Positions 28,733-39,400 are shown, counted from the first letter of the stretch. The stretch: DNA of 47,974 nucleotides from Brevundimonas sp. UBA5713 (GCF_002419815.1 NZ_DIGV01000023.1:1-47974); one strand, 5' to 3'. Program-made: numbers and translations. The notes: generated from the sequence alone by a model not told the origin.

Positions 28733-28806
28733 GAACCCGTGGATGAGGTTGCGACAAAGGGGGCGCCGCATGACGCGAGAAGGGCGCAAGGGCAAGTGTT
28801 AATGAC

Positions 28807-28872
28807 ACGTATGCGTCGATTTCGTCCATAGCGAGGCAGTTCAGACATCTGTCGCATACGTAATCTTACGTA
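28807..28872. promoter_or_regulatory. Palindromic operator-like region between phnC and ornithine decarboxylase
   Basis: ACGTATGCG (28807-28815) is repeated inverted as CGCATACGT (28853-28861). The palindromic hexamer TACGTA occurs twice, at 28857-28862 and 28867-28872, ten bases apart. These lie in the 297-base space between the divergent phnC and odc genes and could bind a dimeric regulator or form an RNA stem. The remaining leader (28873-29029) contains a small GGACC/GGTCC hairpin. Alphaproteobacterial ornithine decarboxylase genes are known to have a conserved leader RNA (speF motif); I cannot confirm it here. Confidence 0.35.
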
Positions 28873-29029
28873 GAAAACTGTGGGAAAGGCCCCAAATCGC
28901 CCGCCACAAAATTACCTCTTTACATCACAGGCCAATGACCCCATATCGCGCATTCCGGCGGACCCCGTAAGGTCCTCTTGCGCCGCTAACGCCGGTCTGG
29001 GTTTAACAATTAACAGGGGGTTACGTGAA

Positions 29030-30292
29030 TTGCGCACGTACCAACTTCCCCTGGACCTGGTCCGTGAGCGGTCCCCGGAGCGTCCGGTCGCACTCGTGCG
29101 TCCGGCTTCGGTTTCCGTAGCAGCGCGCTGGTTCCAGAATAATCTTAAGGCTGACGTCTTCTATGCAGTGAAGGCGAACCCTTCGCGCTGGGTCATCGAA
29201 ACCCTGGTAGCGTCGGGCGTGAACGCCTTTGATGTGGCCTCGATTGCCGAGATCGAACTGGTTCGTTCGGTCAGCACCGACGCACGTCTGGCCTTTATGC
29301 ATCCGGTCAAGAGCCGCGGCGCGATCAAGTCGGCCTATTTCGACTATGGCGTTCGCACCTTTGTGCTGGACAGCCACGACGAGCTGCAAAAGATCCTCGA
29401 GTCGACCGACCACGCTGCCGACCTGAATCTGGTCGTGCGCATGGGCGTGTCTGCCGATGGTGCCGCCTATTCGCTGTCGGGCAAGTTCGGCGTCTCGCCG
29501 GATCAGGCCCCTGCCCTGCTGTTGGCCACCCGCCAGGCGGTGCAAGACGGCCTGATGGGCGTAAGCTTCCACGTCGGCTCGCAGTGCATGCGTCCGTCGG
29601 CCTATGAAGCCGCGATGACCCAGGTGGGTCGCGCGATCAAAAAGGCTGGCGTCTTTGTAGACATCGTCGATGTCGGCGGCGGCTTCCCGTCGGTCTATCC
29701 GGGCATGGTCCCGCCCGACCTGCAGGAATATGCCGATGCCATCCATCGCGGCTTTGAAGACATGCCGGTGTCGGAAACCACGGAACTGTGGTGCGAGCCG
29801 GGCCGCGCCATTGTGGCCGAAAGCTCGTCCATCCTGTGCCGTGTCGACCTGCGCAAGGGTGACGCCCTGTATCTGAACGACGGCTCCTATGGGGCTCTGT
29901 TCGATGCGACGCACTCGCGTTGGCCGTTCCCGACCAAACTGGTTCGGGACGATGAGTCCTCGTCGGAACTGAAGCCTTTCCGCTTCTATGGCCCGACGTG
30001 CGATTCCATCGACCACATGCCCGGCCCGTTCTTCCTTCCGGCTGACGTGAAGGAAGGCGACTTTATCGAGATCGGCATGATGGGCGCCTATGGCGTGGCC
30101 ATGTCGACCGGCTTCAACGGTTATGGCTCGCACGAAGTGGTGGCCGTGGAAGATGCGCCGATGGCCTCGCTCTATGGTCTGGCTCCGCGCTCGATCCCGA
30201 CTGTACGCACCACCGCCGAGGAAAACTCGCGCAAGGTGGTTCGTCTGTCGCGTCCGAAGGGCAAGGCCGGCCAGCGCAAGCGTCGCAAATAA
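29030..30292 (+). CDS. Ornithine decarboxylase (PLP fold III, alanine racemase-like)
   Basis: Makes putrescine from ornithine (some relatives also use lysine) in the cytoplasm. From the TTG at 29030, which has AGGGGG nine bases upstream, the protein is 420 residues. Key residues: PLP lysine Lys48 in FYAVKANP, FHVGSQ, the phosphate-binding VGGGFP, EPGRAIVAE, and the substrate cysteine in YGPTCDS. The reading frame is open 150 bases further upstream, but that part is probably leader. The C-terminal 30 residues are very basic (RKVVRLSRPKGKAGQRKRRK), an extension absent from most relatives. The deoxyhypusine-synthase homologue follows, and AguA/AguB lie 4 kb on. Confidence 0.92.
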   Translation: MRTYQLPLDLVRERSPERPVALVRPASVSVAARWFQNNLKADVFYAVKANPSRWVIETLVASGVNAFDVASIAEIELVRSVSTDARLAFMHPVKSRGAIKSAYFDYGVRTFVLDSHDELQKILESTDHAADLNLVVRMGVSADGAAYSLSGKFGVSPDQAPALLLATRQAVQDGLMGVSFHVGSQCMRPSAYEAAMTQVGRAIKKAGVFVDIVDVGGGFPSVYPGMVPPDLQEYADAIHRGFEDMPVSETTELWCEPGRAIVAESSSILCRVDLRKGDALYLNDGSYGALFDATHSRWPFPTKLVRDDESSSELKPFRFYGPTCDSIDHMPGPFFLPADVKEGDFIEIGMMGAYGVAMSTGFNGYGSHEVVAVEDAPMASLYGLAPRSIPTVRTTAEENSRKVVRLSRPKGKAGQRKRRK

Positions 30293-30302
30293 CCCTGCTT
30301 TC

Positions 30303-30408
30303 GAACCGGCATCCGCACGGGGTGCCGGTTCAAAAACGCTCCTAGTGGCGCCAAAAGCGTCATAAGGCGTTTGTATGGATAGCGGCCCGTCGCTCCGTCC
30401 GGGCCGCT
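30303..30408 (+). terminator. Two hairpins after ornithine decarboxylase
   Basis: A first stem (GAACCGGCA 30303-30311 with TGCCGGTTC 30323-30331) has no T tract. A second (AGCGGCCC 30381-30388 with GGGCCGCT 30401-30408) is followed by GTTGAGTTTT and is the better terminator. The start of the next gene is 46 bases further on, so partial read-through is possible. Confidence 0.55.
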
Positions 30409-30453
30409 GTTGAGTTTTAGACGGGCGCTCAAATCTTTAGGGAAACCGCTGAA

Positions 30454-31497
30454 ATGACCGCTCAGTCGAACATGAAGGCTCAGCTGCTCAACAACACTGT
30501 CGAGCACGTGGACATCACCTCTTACGACGCCCGTCCGATCATCGATTCGATGCGCAAGATGTCGTTCTCGTCGCGCGACACCGCTCGCGCCGCCGACATC
30601 TTCAACATGGCTCTGGAAGACAAGGACTGCTCGCCGTGGCTGATCCTGGCCGGTTCGACCTCGGCTGGCGGCTGCATGCACGTTTACCGTGACATGGTTC
30701 AGAACAACATGATCGATGCTGTCGTGGCCACCGGTGCCTCGATCGTCGACATGGACTTCTTCGAGGCCCTCGGCTTCAAGCACTACCAAGCCGAAGGTCC
30801 GGTGGACGACAACGTCCTGCGCGACAACTACATCGACCGTATCTACGATACCTACATCGATGAAGAAGAACTGCAGGCCTGCGACCACACGATCCTCGAG
30901 ATCGCCAACCGCCTGGAGCCGCGCCCGTATTCGTCGCGCGAGTTCATCTGGGAAATGGGCAAGTGGCTGTCGGAAGGTAACGCCAAGAAGCCTGGCTCGC
31001 TGATCCAGACCGCCTACGAAAAGGGCGTGCCGATCTTCTGCCCGGCCTTCGTCGACTCCTCGGCCGGCTTCGGTCTGGTGAAGCACCAGAAAGAACGCGC
31101 TGCCGAAGGCAAGCCGTACATGGTGCTGGACGCCATCGCCGACTTCCGCGAACTGACCGACATCAAGATCGCTGCTGGCACCACTGCCCTGTTCATGGTC
31201 GGCGGCGGCGTTCCGAAGAACTTCGCTCAAGACACCGTTGTCTGCGCCGAAATCCTTGGCGTTGAAGCCGACATGCACAAATACGCCGTGCAGATCACCG
31301 TGGCTGACGTCCGCGACGGCGCCTGCTCGTCCTCGACCCTGAAGGAAGCCGCTTCGTGGGGTAAGGTCTCGACCACCTACGAACAAATGGTCTTCGCCGA
31401 AGCCACCACCGTGGTTCCGCTGATTGGCTCGGACGCCTATCACCGCGGTGCCTGGAAGAACCGTGAAGCCCGCAACTGGGCCAAGCTGTTCGCCTGA
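30454..31497 (+). CDS. Deoxyhypusine synthase family protein (probable homospermidine/spermidine synthesis)
   Basis: A 347-residue member of the deoxyhypusine synthase family. It keeps the NAD-site stretches (LAGSTSAGGCMHVYRDM, ATGASIVDMDFFEALG) and the active-site lysine Lys304 (EAASWGKVS). Bacteria have no eIF5A to modify, and characterised bacterial homologues move the aminobutyl group to putrescine to make homospermidine-type polyamines. Location after ornithine decarboxylase fits that role. The exact product cannot be read from sequence. A strong terminator follows. Confidence 0.88.
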   Translation: MTAQSNMKAQLLNNTVEHVDITSYDARPIIDSMRKMSFSSRDTARAADIFNMALEDKDCSPWLILAGSTSAGGCMHVYRDMVQNNMIDAVVATGASIVDMDFFEALGFKHYQAEGPVDDNVLRDNYIDRIYDTYIDEEELQACDHTILEIANRLEPRPYSSREFIWEMGKWLSEGNAKKPGSLIQTAYEKGVPIFCPAFVDSSAGFGLVKHQKERAAEGKPYMVLDAIADFRELTDIKIAAGTTALFMVGGGVPKNFAQDTVVCAEILGVEADMHKYAVQITVADVRDGACSSSTLKEAASWGKVSTTYEQMVFAEATTVVPLIGSDAYHRGAWKNREARNWAKLFA

Positions 31498-31535
31498 TAG
31501 GCGCAAGCTATCGACGGTCTGATCGATAAAAACTC

Positions 31536-31568
31536 AAGGGCCCTGACGGTGACGCCGTCAGGGCCCTT
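31536..31568 (+). terminator. Terminator of the deoxyhypusine synthase-like gene
   Basis: A 14-base perfect stem (AAGGGCCCTGACGG and complement), 5-base loop, followed by TTTT, 38 bases after the stop. Confidence 0.9.
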
Positions 31569-31661
31569 TTGCATTTTCTGACCTTGGCATGGACGCCAGC
31601 AGGCGCAACGGCCAAGCCCCACGCGCGTTAACCTTTGAAGACATTTCACAAGGACGCTGCG

Positions 31662-31985
31662 ATGACCGACGACAATAAGCCGCACGAGAACGCCGAGAGC
31701 CGCGAAGCGGAGCAGAACGGCGAACGCCCGGATCTGGGCCGTGTTGAAGACAAGCTGAAAAACGCGCTTCAAGGCACCGATAGTGGGTCGGACACACGCG
31801 CAGGTTCGCTTCGCGGTGGCTCCGCTTCAGGTTCCGACGACGACGAAGACTCGACGGAAATCAACGCCTTCCTAGCGGAAAAAGGGCGTGAACTGAAAAA
31901 CGAACACGCCAAGGTTACGGCGGATGCGACAACTAAGTCACGTCCGCAAGAGGATGGCCTTACTGATGGCGAGGGCAAGGCCTAA
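31662..31985 (+). CDS. Acidic, probably disordered hypothetical protein
   Basis: A 107-residue, highly charged protein (DDDEDSTE, RVEDKLKNAL, KGRELKNEH) with many Glu, Asp, Lys, Ser and Gly and almost no hydrophobic core. No signal or membrane segment. ATG 31662 has AAGGA eight bases upstream and is preferred to the TTG at 31635. The only ordered-looking parts are two short amphipathic helices. It is not obviously tied to either neighbour, being set off by a terminator on its left and 82 bases on its right. Confidence 0.65.
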   Translation: MTDDNKPHENAESREAEQNGERPDLGRVEDKLKNALQGTDSGSDTRAGSLRGGSASGSDDDEDSTEINAFLAEKGRELKNEHAKVTADATTKSRPQEDGLTDGEGKA

Positions 31986-32067
31986 TCACCGTTTGACGGA
32001 CTTGCTGTTGCCATAGCCATAGTTCAGTTTGCCTACACATTTTGTTCGATTAGGACACTTCCGCTCT

Positions 32068-32589
32068 ATGAAGGTCTACGTCACAGTTGCCACTCTTGCG
32101 GCCGCTTCCGTTCTTTTGACGGCGTGCGAAAATGGATCGACGACCGAAGTCTCGGTGGCCGAGGCCCCGGCGACGGCTGCTGTCGAGGCCCAGCCGACCG
32201 GACAGGTCGATACCACTCCGCATCGGGCAGCAGATGTGGCCGCCGAGGTCTCTATGGAGACCGGCGCGGCCTTGGCGAATGGTGCGCCGTTGTTCGCCTC
32301 GCTGTATCCCGATGCTGTTCTGTCCAAGCCTGTGCTGAACGCCACCGAGGCAGGCCTGCGCGGCGGTATGGCCGAGTTCACCACTGAAGCCACGGCGGAC
32401 GATGTGGTCAGCTACTACCGCCAACTGGCCGAATCCGAAGGTCTGGCCATGGTCATGGAAATGAACCAGGGTCACGCTCGCGCCATCGGCGCGCGCGGTG
32501 GTGAAGGCTCCGAGCTTCAGGTCGTCGCTGCCCCCATGGAAGACGGCAACACTTCCGTACAACTGACGTGGCAGGCGGCCCGCTCTTAA
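32068..32589 (+). CDS. Small lipoprotein of unknown function
   Basis: A 173-residue protein with a signal peptide ending in LLTAC at Cys20, so membrane-anchored in the envelope. An Ala/Thr/Pro-rich linker follows (about 25-65). The C-terminal 100 residues look folded: PLFASLYPDAVLSKPVL, FTTEATADDVVSYYRQLAESEGL, then strands ending VQLTWQAARS. This resembles small envelope domains found in many proteobacterial lipoproteins, but no function is known to me. The phosphatase gene starts 26 bases later and they probably share an mRNA. Confidence 0.75.
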   Translation: MKVYVTVATLAAASVLLTACENGSTTEVSVAEAPATAAVEAQPTGQVDTTPHRAADVAAEVSMETGAALANGAPLFASLYPDAVLSKPVLNATEAGLRGGMAEFTTEATADDVVSYYRQLAESEGLAMVMEMNQGHARAIGARGGEGSELQVVAAPMEDGNTSVQLTWQAARS

Positions 32590-32615
32590 CGTCCGCCCAA
32601 AAGGAGCTAGAGGCC

Positions 32616-33449
32616 ATGTCTAGATGCGCGCGTCGTTTGACAGTGGCCTCGGTCTCGCTGCTCCTAATGGGAGGCTGTGCGGGCACGCCCGCCGGTCTTC
32701 AGCCCCACGCCCTTAAAGATGAAGCGGGCCATAAAGGCTATCTGAGCCAAGACGCACTGGCAGCGCTGGCCGCTCGCATCCCTGCCCCGCCCGCATCCGG
32801 CTCTACGGCGGATCAAGCCGACAAAGCGGCTTCGCAGGCCCTGCGCCGGTTCGAAAATACCGATCGCTGGCTTCTGGCCACCAGCCATGCCGAGGTCCGC
32901 TCTCCATTCGCTTTGCAGCATTTCGACTGCGTACTGGGCGTGCGCTACGACCCTGCCCAACATCAGGCCCCGGCCACGGCCCGCTTGTTCGACAAGCTGT
33001 TCGAAGACGCCGAGGCCGCTTCCACACTCGTTAAGCGCCGCGCCTTCCGCGCCCGTCCCGTAGCCGATGATGCCGACCGCGAAGCCTGTCAGACCGTCTC
33101 GACGGCCGGTCGCAACAGCCCCTCCTATCCGTCCGGCAGCGCAACGGTCGGAGCCGCCTATGGCGCGGCAATGGCTGCAATTGCCCCCGACAAGGCCGCC
33201 GAAGCCCACGAAATCGGTCGCCAGATCGCCCTCAGCCGCGCGATCTGTGGCATGCACTATCCCACCGATGTGCGCGTGGGAGCCGCTTTAGGTCAGGCCG
33301 TCTTTGATCAGGCCGCGCGCTCGCCCGAGTTTCGCGCCGATCTGACAGCTGCGCAGGCCGAGCTGGCCAGCTTGCGGGCGCGTGGCCAGACCAACCCCGG
33401 CTGTGCCGCCGAGCGCCGCGCCTTGGCCATCCGAGACCTTGGCCTGTGA
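32616..33449 (+). CDS. Class A acid phosphatase (PAP2 superfamily), predicted lipoprotein
   Basis: A 277-residue periplasmic non-specific phosphatase. The lipobox is LMGGC (Cys21). The three PAP2 motifs are present in order: KRRAFRARP (K-x6-RP), PSYPSGSATVG, and SRAICGMHYPTDV (SR-x5-H-x3-D). In the middle motif the usual PSGH reads PSGS, so the histidine that normally acts as general acid is replaced by serine; activity may be reduced or changed. AAGGAG lies nine bases before the ATG. The stop overlaps the start of the next gene (GTGA). It may scavenge phosphate from organic esters, fitting the Pho-type genes at 24953-28732. Confidence 0.87.
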   Translation: MSRCARRLTVASVSLLLMGGCAGTPAGLQPHALKDEAGHKGYLSQDALAALAARIPAPPASGSTADQADKAASQALRRFENTDRWLLATSHAEVRSPFALQHFDCVLGVRYDPAQHQAPATARLFDKLFEDAEAASTLVKRRAFRARPVADDADREACQTVSTAGRNSPSYPSGSATVGAAYGAAMAAIAPDKAAEAHEIGRQIALSRAICGMHYPTDVRVGAALGQAVFDQAARSPEFRADLTAAQAELASLRARGQTNPGCAAERRALAIRDLGL

Positions 33450-34414
33450 TCGCTCTGTGGGTAATGGCCAGCCTGCTGACCGGAACCGCGCCGCAGCCGG
33501 ACTGCACGCCTCAACAGATGCAGGCGGTGCTGCAACACACGGACACACCGCTGCGGCTGACGTGTTCGGTGCGACTGTCCGAGGGACAGTCCATCACCCG
33601 CCCCCTGCTGCTGGAAGGACCTGAGGCCAGCGGCACGGTTGTCGACTGCCAAGGGGGCTCTGTGGGGCGCGAGGGGCGCTCCGTGACCACCTCTCGGCCC
33701 ACCGTGGGCATCTGGTCGCGCAAGACCGCTGACAGTGCCTCAGGCGGCGTTTGGGTGCGCCCCACAGGCATCATCATCCGCAACTGCCGGATCATCGGCA
33801 ATGTCCGCATCTGGGGTATGGGTGCGGATGGCTCTTACGACGATCTGCGCGCCTCTTCGCGCCTACAGGGACATATCCAGCGGGCTCAAGCTGCCGCCCC
33901 CAGCCGTATCCAACTGGAGGGTCTGACCATCACCGGTCGCGGATCCATTCCGCTGTATGTCGGGCCCGGGGTGACCGAGGTGTCACTGACGGGTTCGACC
34001 CTGAATGGCACCACCACGGCAGCTGCCATCTATCTGGATGCAGAAAGCGCGCGTAACCGCATCACCGACAACCGCATCCTGACCCGCACAGGACGCGAGA
34101 AGATCGCGGTCGATGGCTCGGCCTATAATCGCATCACGGACAACCGTTTTGATCTACAGGGCAAGCCCGGCATCTTCCTGTACCGCAACTGTGGCGAGCG
34201 GGCCGTGATCCGTCACCAGACGCCCTCTCACAACGCCATCACCGGCAATGCCTTCACCGGAGCCTCATGGCTGCGGCCTCGTTTGGTGGTCGAGAATGCA
34301 CGCAATGGCCGTCGCACCTATTGCGGGGCGGATGCCGGCTATCCCTTCGGCAGCAGTAACGACAACCGCGACAACGCCACCGGCAACACCATCTCGGCCA
34401 ATCGCCTCCAATAA
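33446..34414 (+). CDS. Right-handed parallel beta-helix repeat protein
   Basis: A 322-residue protein with a short hydrophobic signal-like start (MIALWVMASLLTG) and a predicted beta-helix of many rungs: IIIRNCRIIGNVRIWG, IQLEGLTITGRG, ARNRITDNRILTRTG, YNRITDNRFDLQGKPG, HNAITGNAFTGAS. The xNxITxNxx rungs resemble pectate-lyase-like and NosD-like repeats, known for binding or cleaving polysaccharide. No catalytic residues are certain. It starts on the phosphatase stop (GTGA), so the pair is co-translated. Cysteines at the two ends (C20, C39 and C290 region) suggest an oxidising, extracytoplasmic location. The substrate is unknown. Confidence 0.8.
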   Translation: MIALWVMASLLTGTAPQPDCTPQQMQAVLQHTDTPLRLTCSVRLSEGQSITRPLLLEGPEASGTVVDCQGGSVGREGRSVTTSRPTVGIWSRKTADSASGGVWVRPTGIIIRNCRIIGNVRIWGMGADGSYDDLRASSRLQGHIQRAQAAAPSRIQLEGLTITGRGSIPLYVGPGVTEVSLTGSTLNGTTTAAAIYLDAESARNRITDNRILTRTGREKIAVDGSAYNRITDNRFDLQGKPGIFLYRNCGERAVIRHQTPSHNAITGNAFTGASWLRPRLVVENARNGRRTYCGADAGYPFGSSNDNRDNATGNTISANRLQ

Positions 34415-34415
34415 A

Positions 34416-34442
34416 AAAGGCGGGGCACTGAACCCCGCCTTT
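34416..34442. terminator. Bidirectional terminator between beta-helix gene and aguB
   Basis: A 10-base perfect stem (AAAGGCGGGG and complement) with a 7-base loop and A-rich/T-rich flanks lies between the convergent stops. Confidence 0.85.
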
Positions 34443-34450
34443 CAAGTCTT

Positions 34451-35316
<866 letters not shown>

Positions 35317-35317
<1 letters not shown>

Positions 35318-36321
35318 TAGGCAGGCTCCTGCTGGCTGATGCAGTGGAACGAACCGCCGCCGGTCAAAATGGCGATCGACGGCGACGGAATGATCTTGCG
35401 ATCCGGATAGACTGTGGCCAAGGCCTCGCAGGCCAGACGCGCGGCCATGTCATTGCCATAGGTCGGTACCACCACCGCACCATTGGCGATGAGGAAATTC
35501 ATGTGGCTGGCCGGAATCGGACGCTCGTCTTCGTCAAGTACCAGTCCCGGCGACGGAATGCGCAGCACCTTGATCTGGCGTCCCGCCGCATCGGTCGATG
35601 CTGACAGGATACGGGCGGTTTCGTCATAGACTTCCGCATTCGGGTCTTTCGGACCAAAGGCAATCGGGCACGCGACCACACCGGGCGCGACAAAGCGGGC
35701 CAGATTGTCGACGTGACCATCGGTGTGGTCGTTCAGCAGGCCATCGCCCAGCCAAATCACCTTCTTGGCGCCCAGCGCCTTGGCAAAGGCCTCTTCGGCC
35801 TCGGCCTCGGTCCAGCCGGTGTTGCGGTTGCGGTTCAGCACGCACTGGCGCGTGGTCAGGACCGTGCCCTCACCATCGTGATCGACTGCGCCGCCTTCTA
35901 AAATGAAGTCATGGCGGGTCAAGGCCACGTCCGACTGCTCGCCGATCTGGTCAGCCACTTCATCGTCGTGCGGCAGATCGTATTTACCGCCCCAGCCGTT
36001 GAACTTGAACGCTTGAGCCGTGGCCGATGCGGCGTTGAAGATCGGGCCAGTGTCGCGCAGCCAGATGTCGCCAAAGCGACCGGCCACCACTTCGACGCCA
36101 TCCACACCCGCAAAGCGCGCGCGCGCAGGCTCCAGCGCCTCCTCATTGCCGACCATCAGCTTTACCTGCTCGCGGCCAGCGCCCGCCAGCGCCAGAACCA
36201 GGGCTTCAACCTCGTTCTGGGCGTCTTCCAGATCTTCCTGCCACAACTCGGCATGGCTGGGCCAACCCACCCACATCGCGCGGTGCTGCGCCCATTCGGC
36301 GGGGATAGAAGCAGTGGTCAT
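35317..36321 (-). CDS. aguA: Agmatine deiminase
   Basis: A 334-residue enzyme turning agmatine into N-carbamoylputrescine. It opens with the family motif MPAEW-like IPAEWAQHRAMWVGWP, has the substrate-site DIWLRDTGPIF, the His in LLNDHTDGHVDN, and the nucleophile Cys327 in GGGSFHCISQQEP. ATG 36321 has GAGG eight bases upstream; the longer frame to 36393 adds residues not expected in the family. With AguB it forms a two-gene operon. Arginine decarboxylase, which would supply agmatine, is not in the window, so agmatine may come from elsewhere on the chromosome or from outside. Confidence 0.95.
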
Positions 36322-36434
36322 CGGGGCGTCCTCGAAAGGGCGTGAAACTAAAGAGAAATCGAACGGGGCGAGATAGGCCTTCCGGCCCCCCATTTCAATG
36401 GATAGCCCACTAAAGACCCCTACCCCAAAACAGA

Positions 36435-36462
36435 AAGGGCGGCCCGTTGCCGGACCGCCCTT
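36435..36462 (-). terminator. Terminator of the TonB-dependent receptor gene
   Basis: On the minus strand a stem AAGGGCGG...CCGCCCTT, extended by three pairs past one mismatch, is followed by TCTGTTTT, 30 bases after the receptor stop. Confidence 0.75.
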
Positions 36463-36491
36463 CCATCAAGTCTCGTAATCGAGATCCGCTA

Positions 36492-39400
36492 TTAGAACTT
36501 GTAGCGGACGCCGACCTTAACTTGCCAGACCGACTGGTTGTTGAACGAAGAACCGGTCCAATCGCGGTACTGCGAGTAGTGGAACTGGTTCGCGTCCATC
36601 GAACCGGTCACGCCACGCGAGAAGTACGGGAAGCCAACTTGTTGGATCACGCCCCACTCATCGTTCAGCAGGTTGCCCAGGTTTTCGATGTCAACATAGG
36701 CTTCCAGACGCGCGCCGTTCGGGAAGAACGCCGGCAGTTCCTGCGCGATGCGCAGGTCGAACTTGGTGACGTCCGGCGACTTCGAAGAGTTACGCGGAGC
36801 GGCTTGGCCAGCGTACTTCATCAGACCCGACTGTTGCAGGTAGTTGTTGAATCCTGCGAAGTCGAAGCCTGCACCATAGGTCACCAGCGGATCGCTGGTG
36901 GCAGTGACGACACCCGAAGCATCCGGGGTCGGCACATACAGCAGCATGCGGTTACGACGTGCGTACTCGTTGGCTTCACCGTTGGTCGCACCGGAAATGG
37001 TGTGCGAGTAAGGCAGGCCCGAGCGGCGCTCGCCGAACAGGTTGAAGCTGGTGCGGTAGTCACCGAAGAAGGCGCGACGGTAGCTGATGTTCAGCTTGGT
37101 CGAGTGTTCGATCTCGTAGTTCGAGGTCGCCAGACCCGGATTGTTCGGATCGAACACGGCGACTTGACCGTAGTTCGAAGCGGCAACCGACGACGTGCCC
37201 GGGTGGACATCCTTGGAGTCCACATAGGTGTAGGACAGGTCGAAGCCCAGGCCTTCAGCCCAGCCCTCGTACCAGTTCTTGTTCACGCCGATGGTGAACT
37301 GATCGGTTTCGCCGTCCTTGAAGTTGGTCAGCATCAGCACGACCTGGCTGCCGTTCGGACCCGAGTACATCGGGCGGCCGTCCGGACCGGTGCCGGTCTT
37401 GCGCGATTCCGTGTTCAGATCGACCCAACCGACGGCGTTTTCGACTTCCGAACGGACATATTCCGAACGGACGTTCCAGCCTTCACCCAGGTTCCAACGC
37501 GACAGATCGAAGTCCTTCGAAGCGCCGATCGAGAACTTCCAGATCGACGGGATTTCGAATTCCGGATCGATCACATTGATCACGCCGGTGCCCAGAGCTG
37601 CAGACTGGGCGACCTTGTCCTTAGCGATCTGTGCCGGGTTGGTGCCGTCCGTCACGTTGAGAGCAGCCAACTCGTCTGCCGAACAGACCGGAACGCCGCT
37701 GCCGGCAAAGTTCGAGGTGTAGCCGTCGCGGCGGCACTGGAACTGACCGATCAGGTTACCCGGGTTCGAATAGTTGTTCGAAACCCAAACGTTCGGCGAA
37801 CCGCCCATGAAAAGGCCGAAACCACCGTAGATGTTGAAGGTGTCGTCAACGCGGTAGTTGAAGCCGACACGCGGCTGCAGCAGGCTGATACCGTCCAGGG
37901 TGTAGTTGTTACGGAAACCGTACTTCTCACCGAAAGCTTCGTTCAGCTTCGGCTCGTCGTCCATCTCGTACCACTCGTAACGCAGGCCGCCGCGCAGGGT
38001 CAGCTTGTCGTTAACGTCGAACTCGTTCTGGAAGAACAGAACGTTGGTCGAGTAACCGAACGAGGCACCACCGTCGATCTTGTTGTTCGAGGCAGCGTTT
38101 TGGTAGTTGATGTACGATGCGCGACCGGCTTCGTAGTCTTCCAGCGAGGCGAATTCGTACTCGGCGTTCGCGGCTTGCACAAACACGTTGTAAACTTCGA
38201 GGTTTTCACGCTCGTAACCGAAGGTCAGGCGGTTTGCACCCGACTGATACTTACCGACGATACGGAACTGGTCCAGGTCGTTGGTCAACGAGTTGGCGTG
38301 GCGCGAACGCTCCGGGCCCAAGAAGATCGACGGACGAACCGAGCCTTGAGCCGGCAGCATGACACGAACCGCGGCGAAGTCCGAGCCACCCAGGTTCGAG
38401 GTAACGTTCTCGGTTTCCTTGCGGGTATATGCCAGTTCGGTCGAGAAGTTTTCAGTCCAGTCCGAGAACAGCTGAGCCTTGTAGGACATCAGGTTGGTCT
38501 GGAAATCATAGCCCTGTGACAGCAGACCCACCGACTGGTTGTTACCCGAGGTGGTCGTACCGCTCAGGCTCAGGGTCGACCCTTCGGTTTGTTGATACGA
38601 CACGACCGCGCGGTGCATGTCGTTGATGTTCCAGTCCAGTTTGACGAAATATTTCTCGTCAAAGACGGTCATCTCGTCGGCCTTCCAATCCAGCGGATCG
38701 TAGCCGTAGACCGATTGAGTCAGGTTGCGAACAGCATCGACGTCAGCCTGGGTGATGGACGGAACTTCGTTGGTCGCGCCCGAACCGGCCGGACCCGACA
38801 GGACCGGACGAACAGCTTCGAACTTTTCGTAGTTAGCCAGGAAGAACAGACGGTCCTTGATGATCGGACCCGACAGGGTTGCGCCCCAGGTTGTTTCCTC
38901 AAAGTCGCCACCAACCGAACGGTCCTCGACCTCACGGGTGGTCATGTCCTTGTAGGAGAAGCTGTCACCCTGCATCGAGTCGTTGGTGGTCTCGTAGAAG
39001 AGCTCACCGTGGAATTCGTTGCCGCCCGACTTGGTGACCGAGTTGATCACGCCGCCTTGGAAGTTGCCGTACTGCACGTCGTAAGGCGCAACATCCACCT
39101 GGACAGCTTCCAGGACCGAGATCGAGATCGGCGAGTTGACGGTCGGATAGCCGTTCGAAGCCAGACCGAAGTCATCGCCCTGACGGGTACCGTCGACCAT
39201 GAAGGCGTTCATGCGGCTGTTTTGACCGCCCAGAACCAGAGCGTCGCCATTGGTCGGGTCAACCGACGCGAACGGCGAGGTACGGGCGAAATCCTTGATG
39301 TCGCGGCTGATCGAGGGGAGGGTTTCGATCTGCTCTGCGTTCACGCGGGTGCGCGGGCCGGTTTGCAGGCCACCACCACGGGTGCCGCGCACAACGATTT

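Noticed and set aside
28880..29029. Upstream extension of ornithine decarboxylase to the GTG at 28880
   Set aside because: The added 50 residues resemble no part of the family and lack a ribosome site, while the TTG at 29030 has one.
30303..30331. tRNA-like GGTTC stretch after ornithine decarboxylase
   Set aside because: It is one arm of a simple hairpin. There is no cloverleaf, anticodon stem or CCA, and no tRNA was found elsewhere.
36447..38519. A 690-codon open frame opposite the TonB receptor (also 38589-39878)
   Set aside because: The receptor is unambiguous on the minus strand; the opposite translation is Val/Arg-rich with no recognisable domain.
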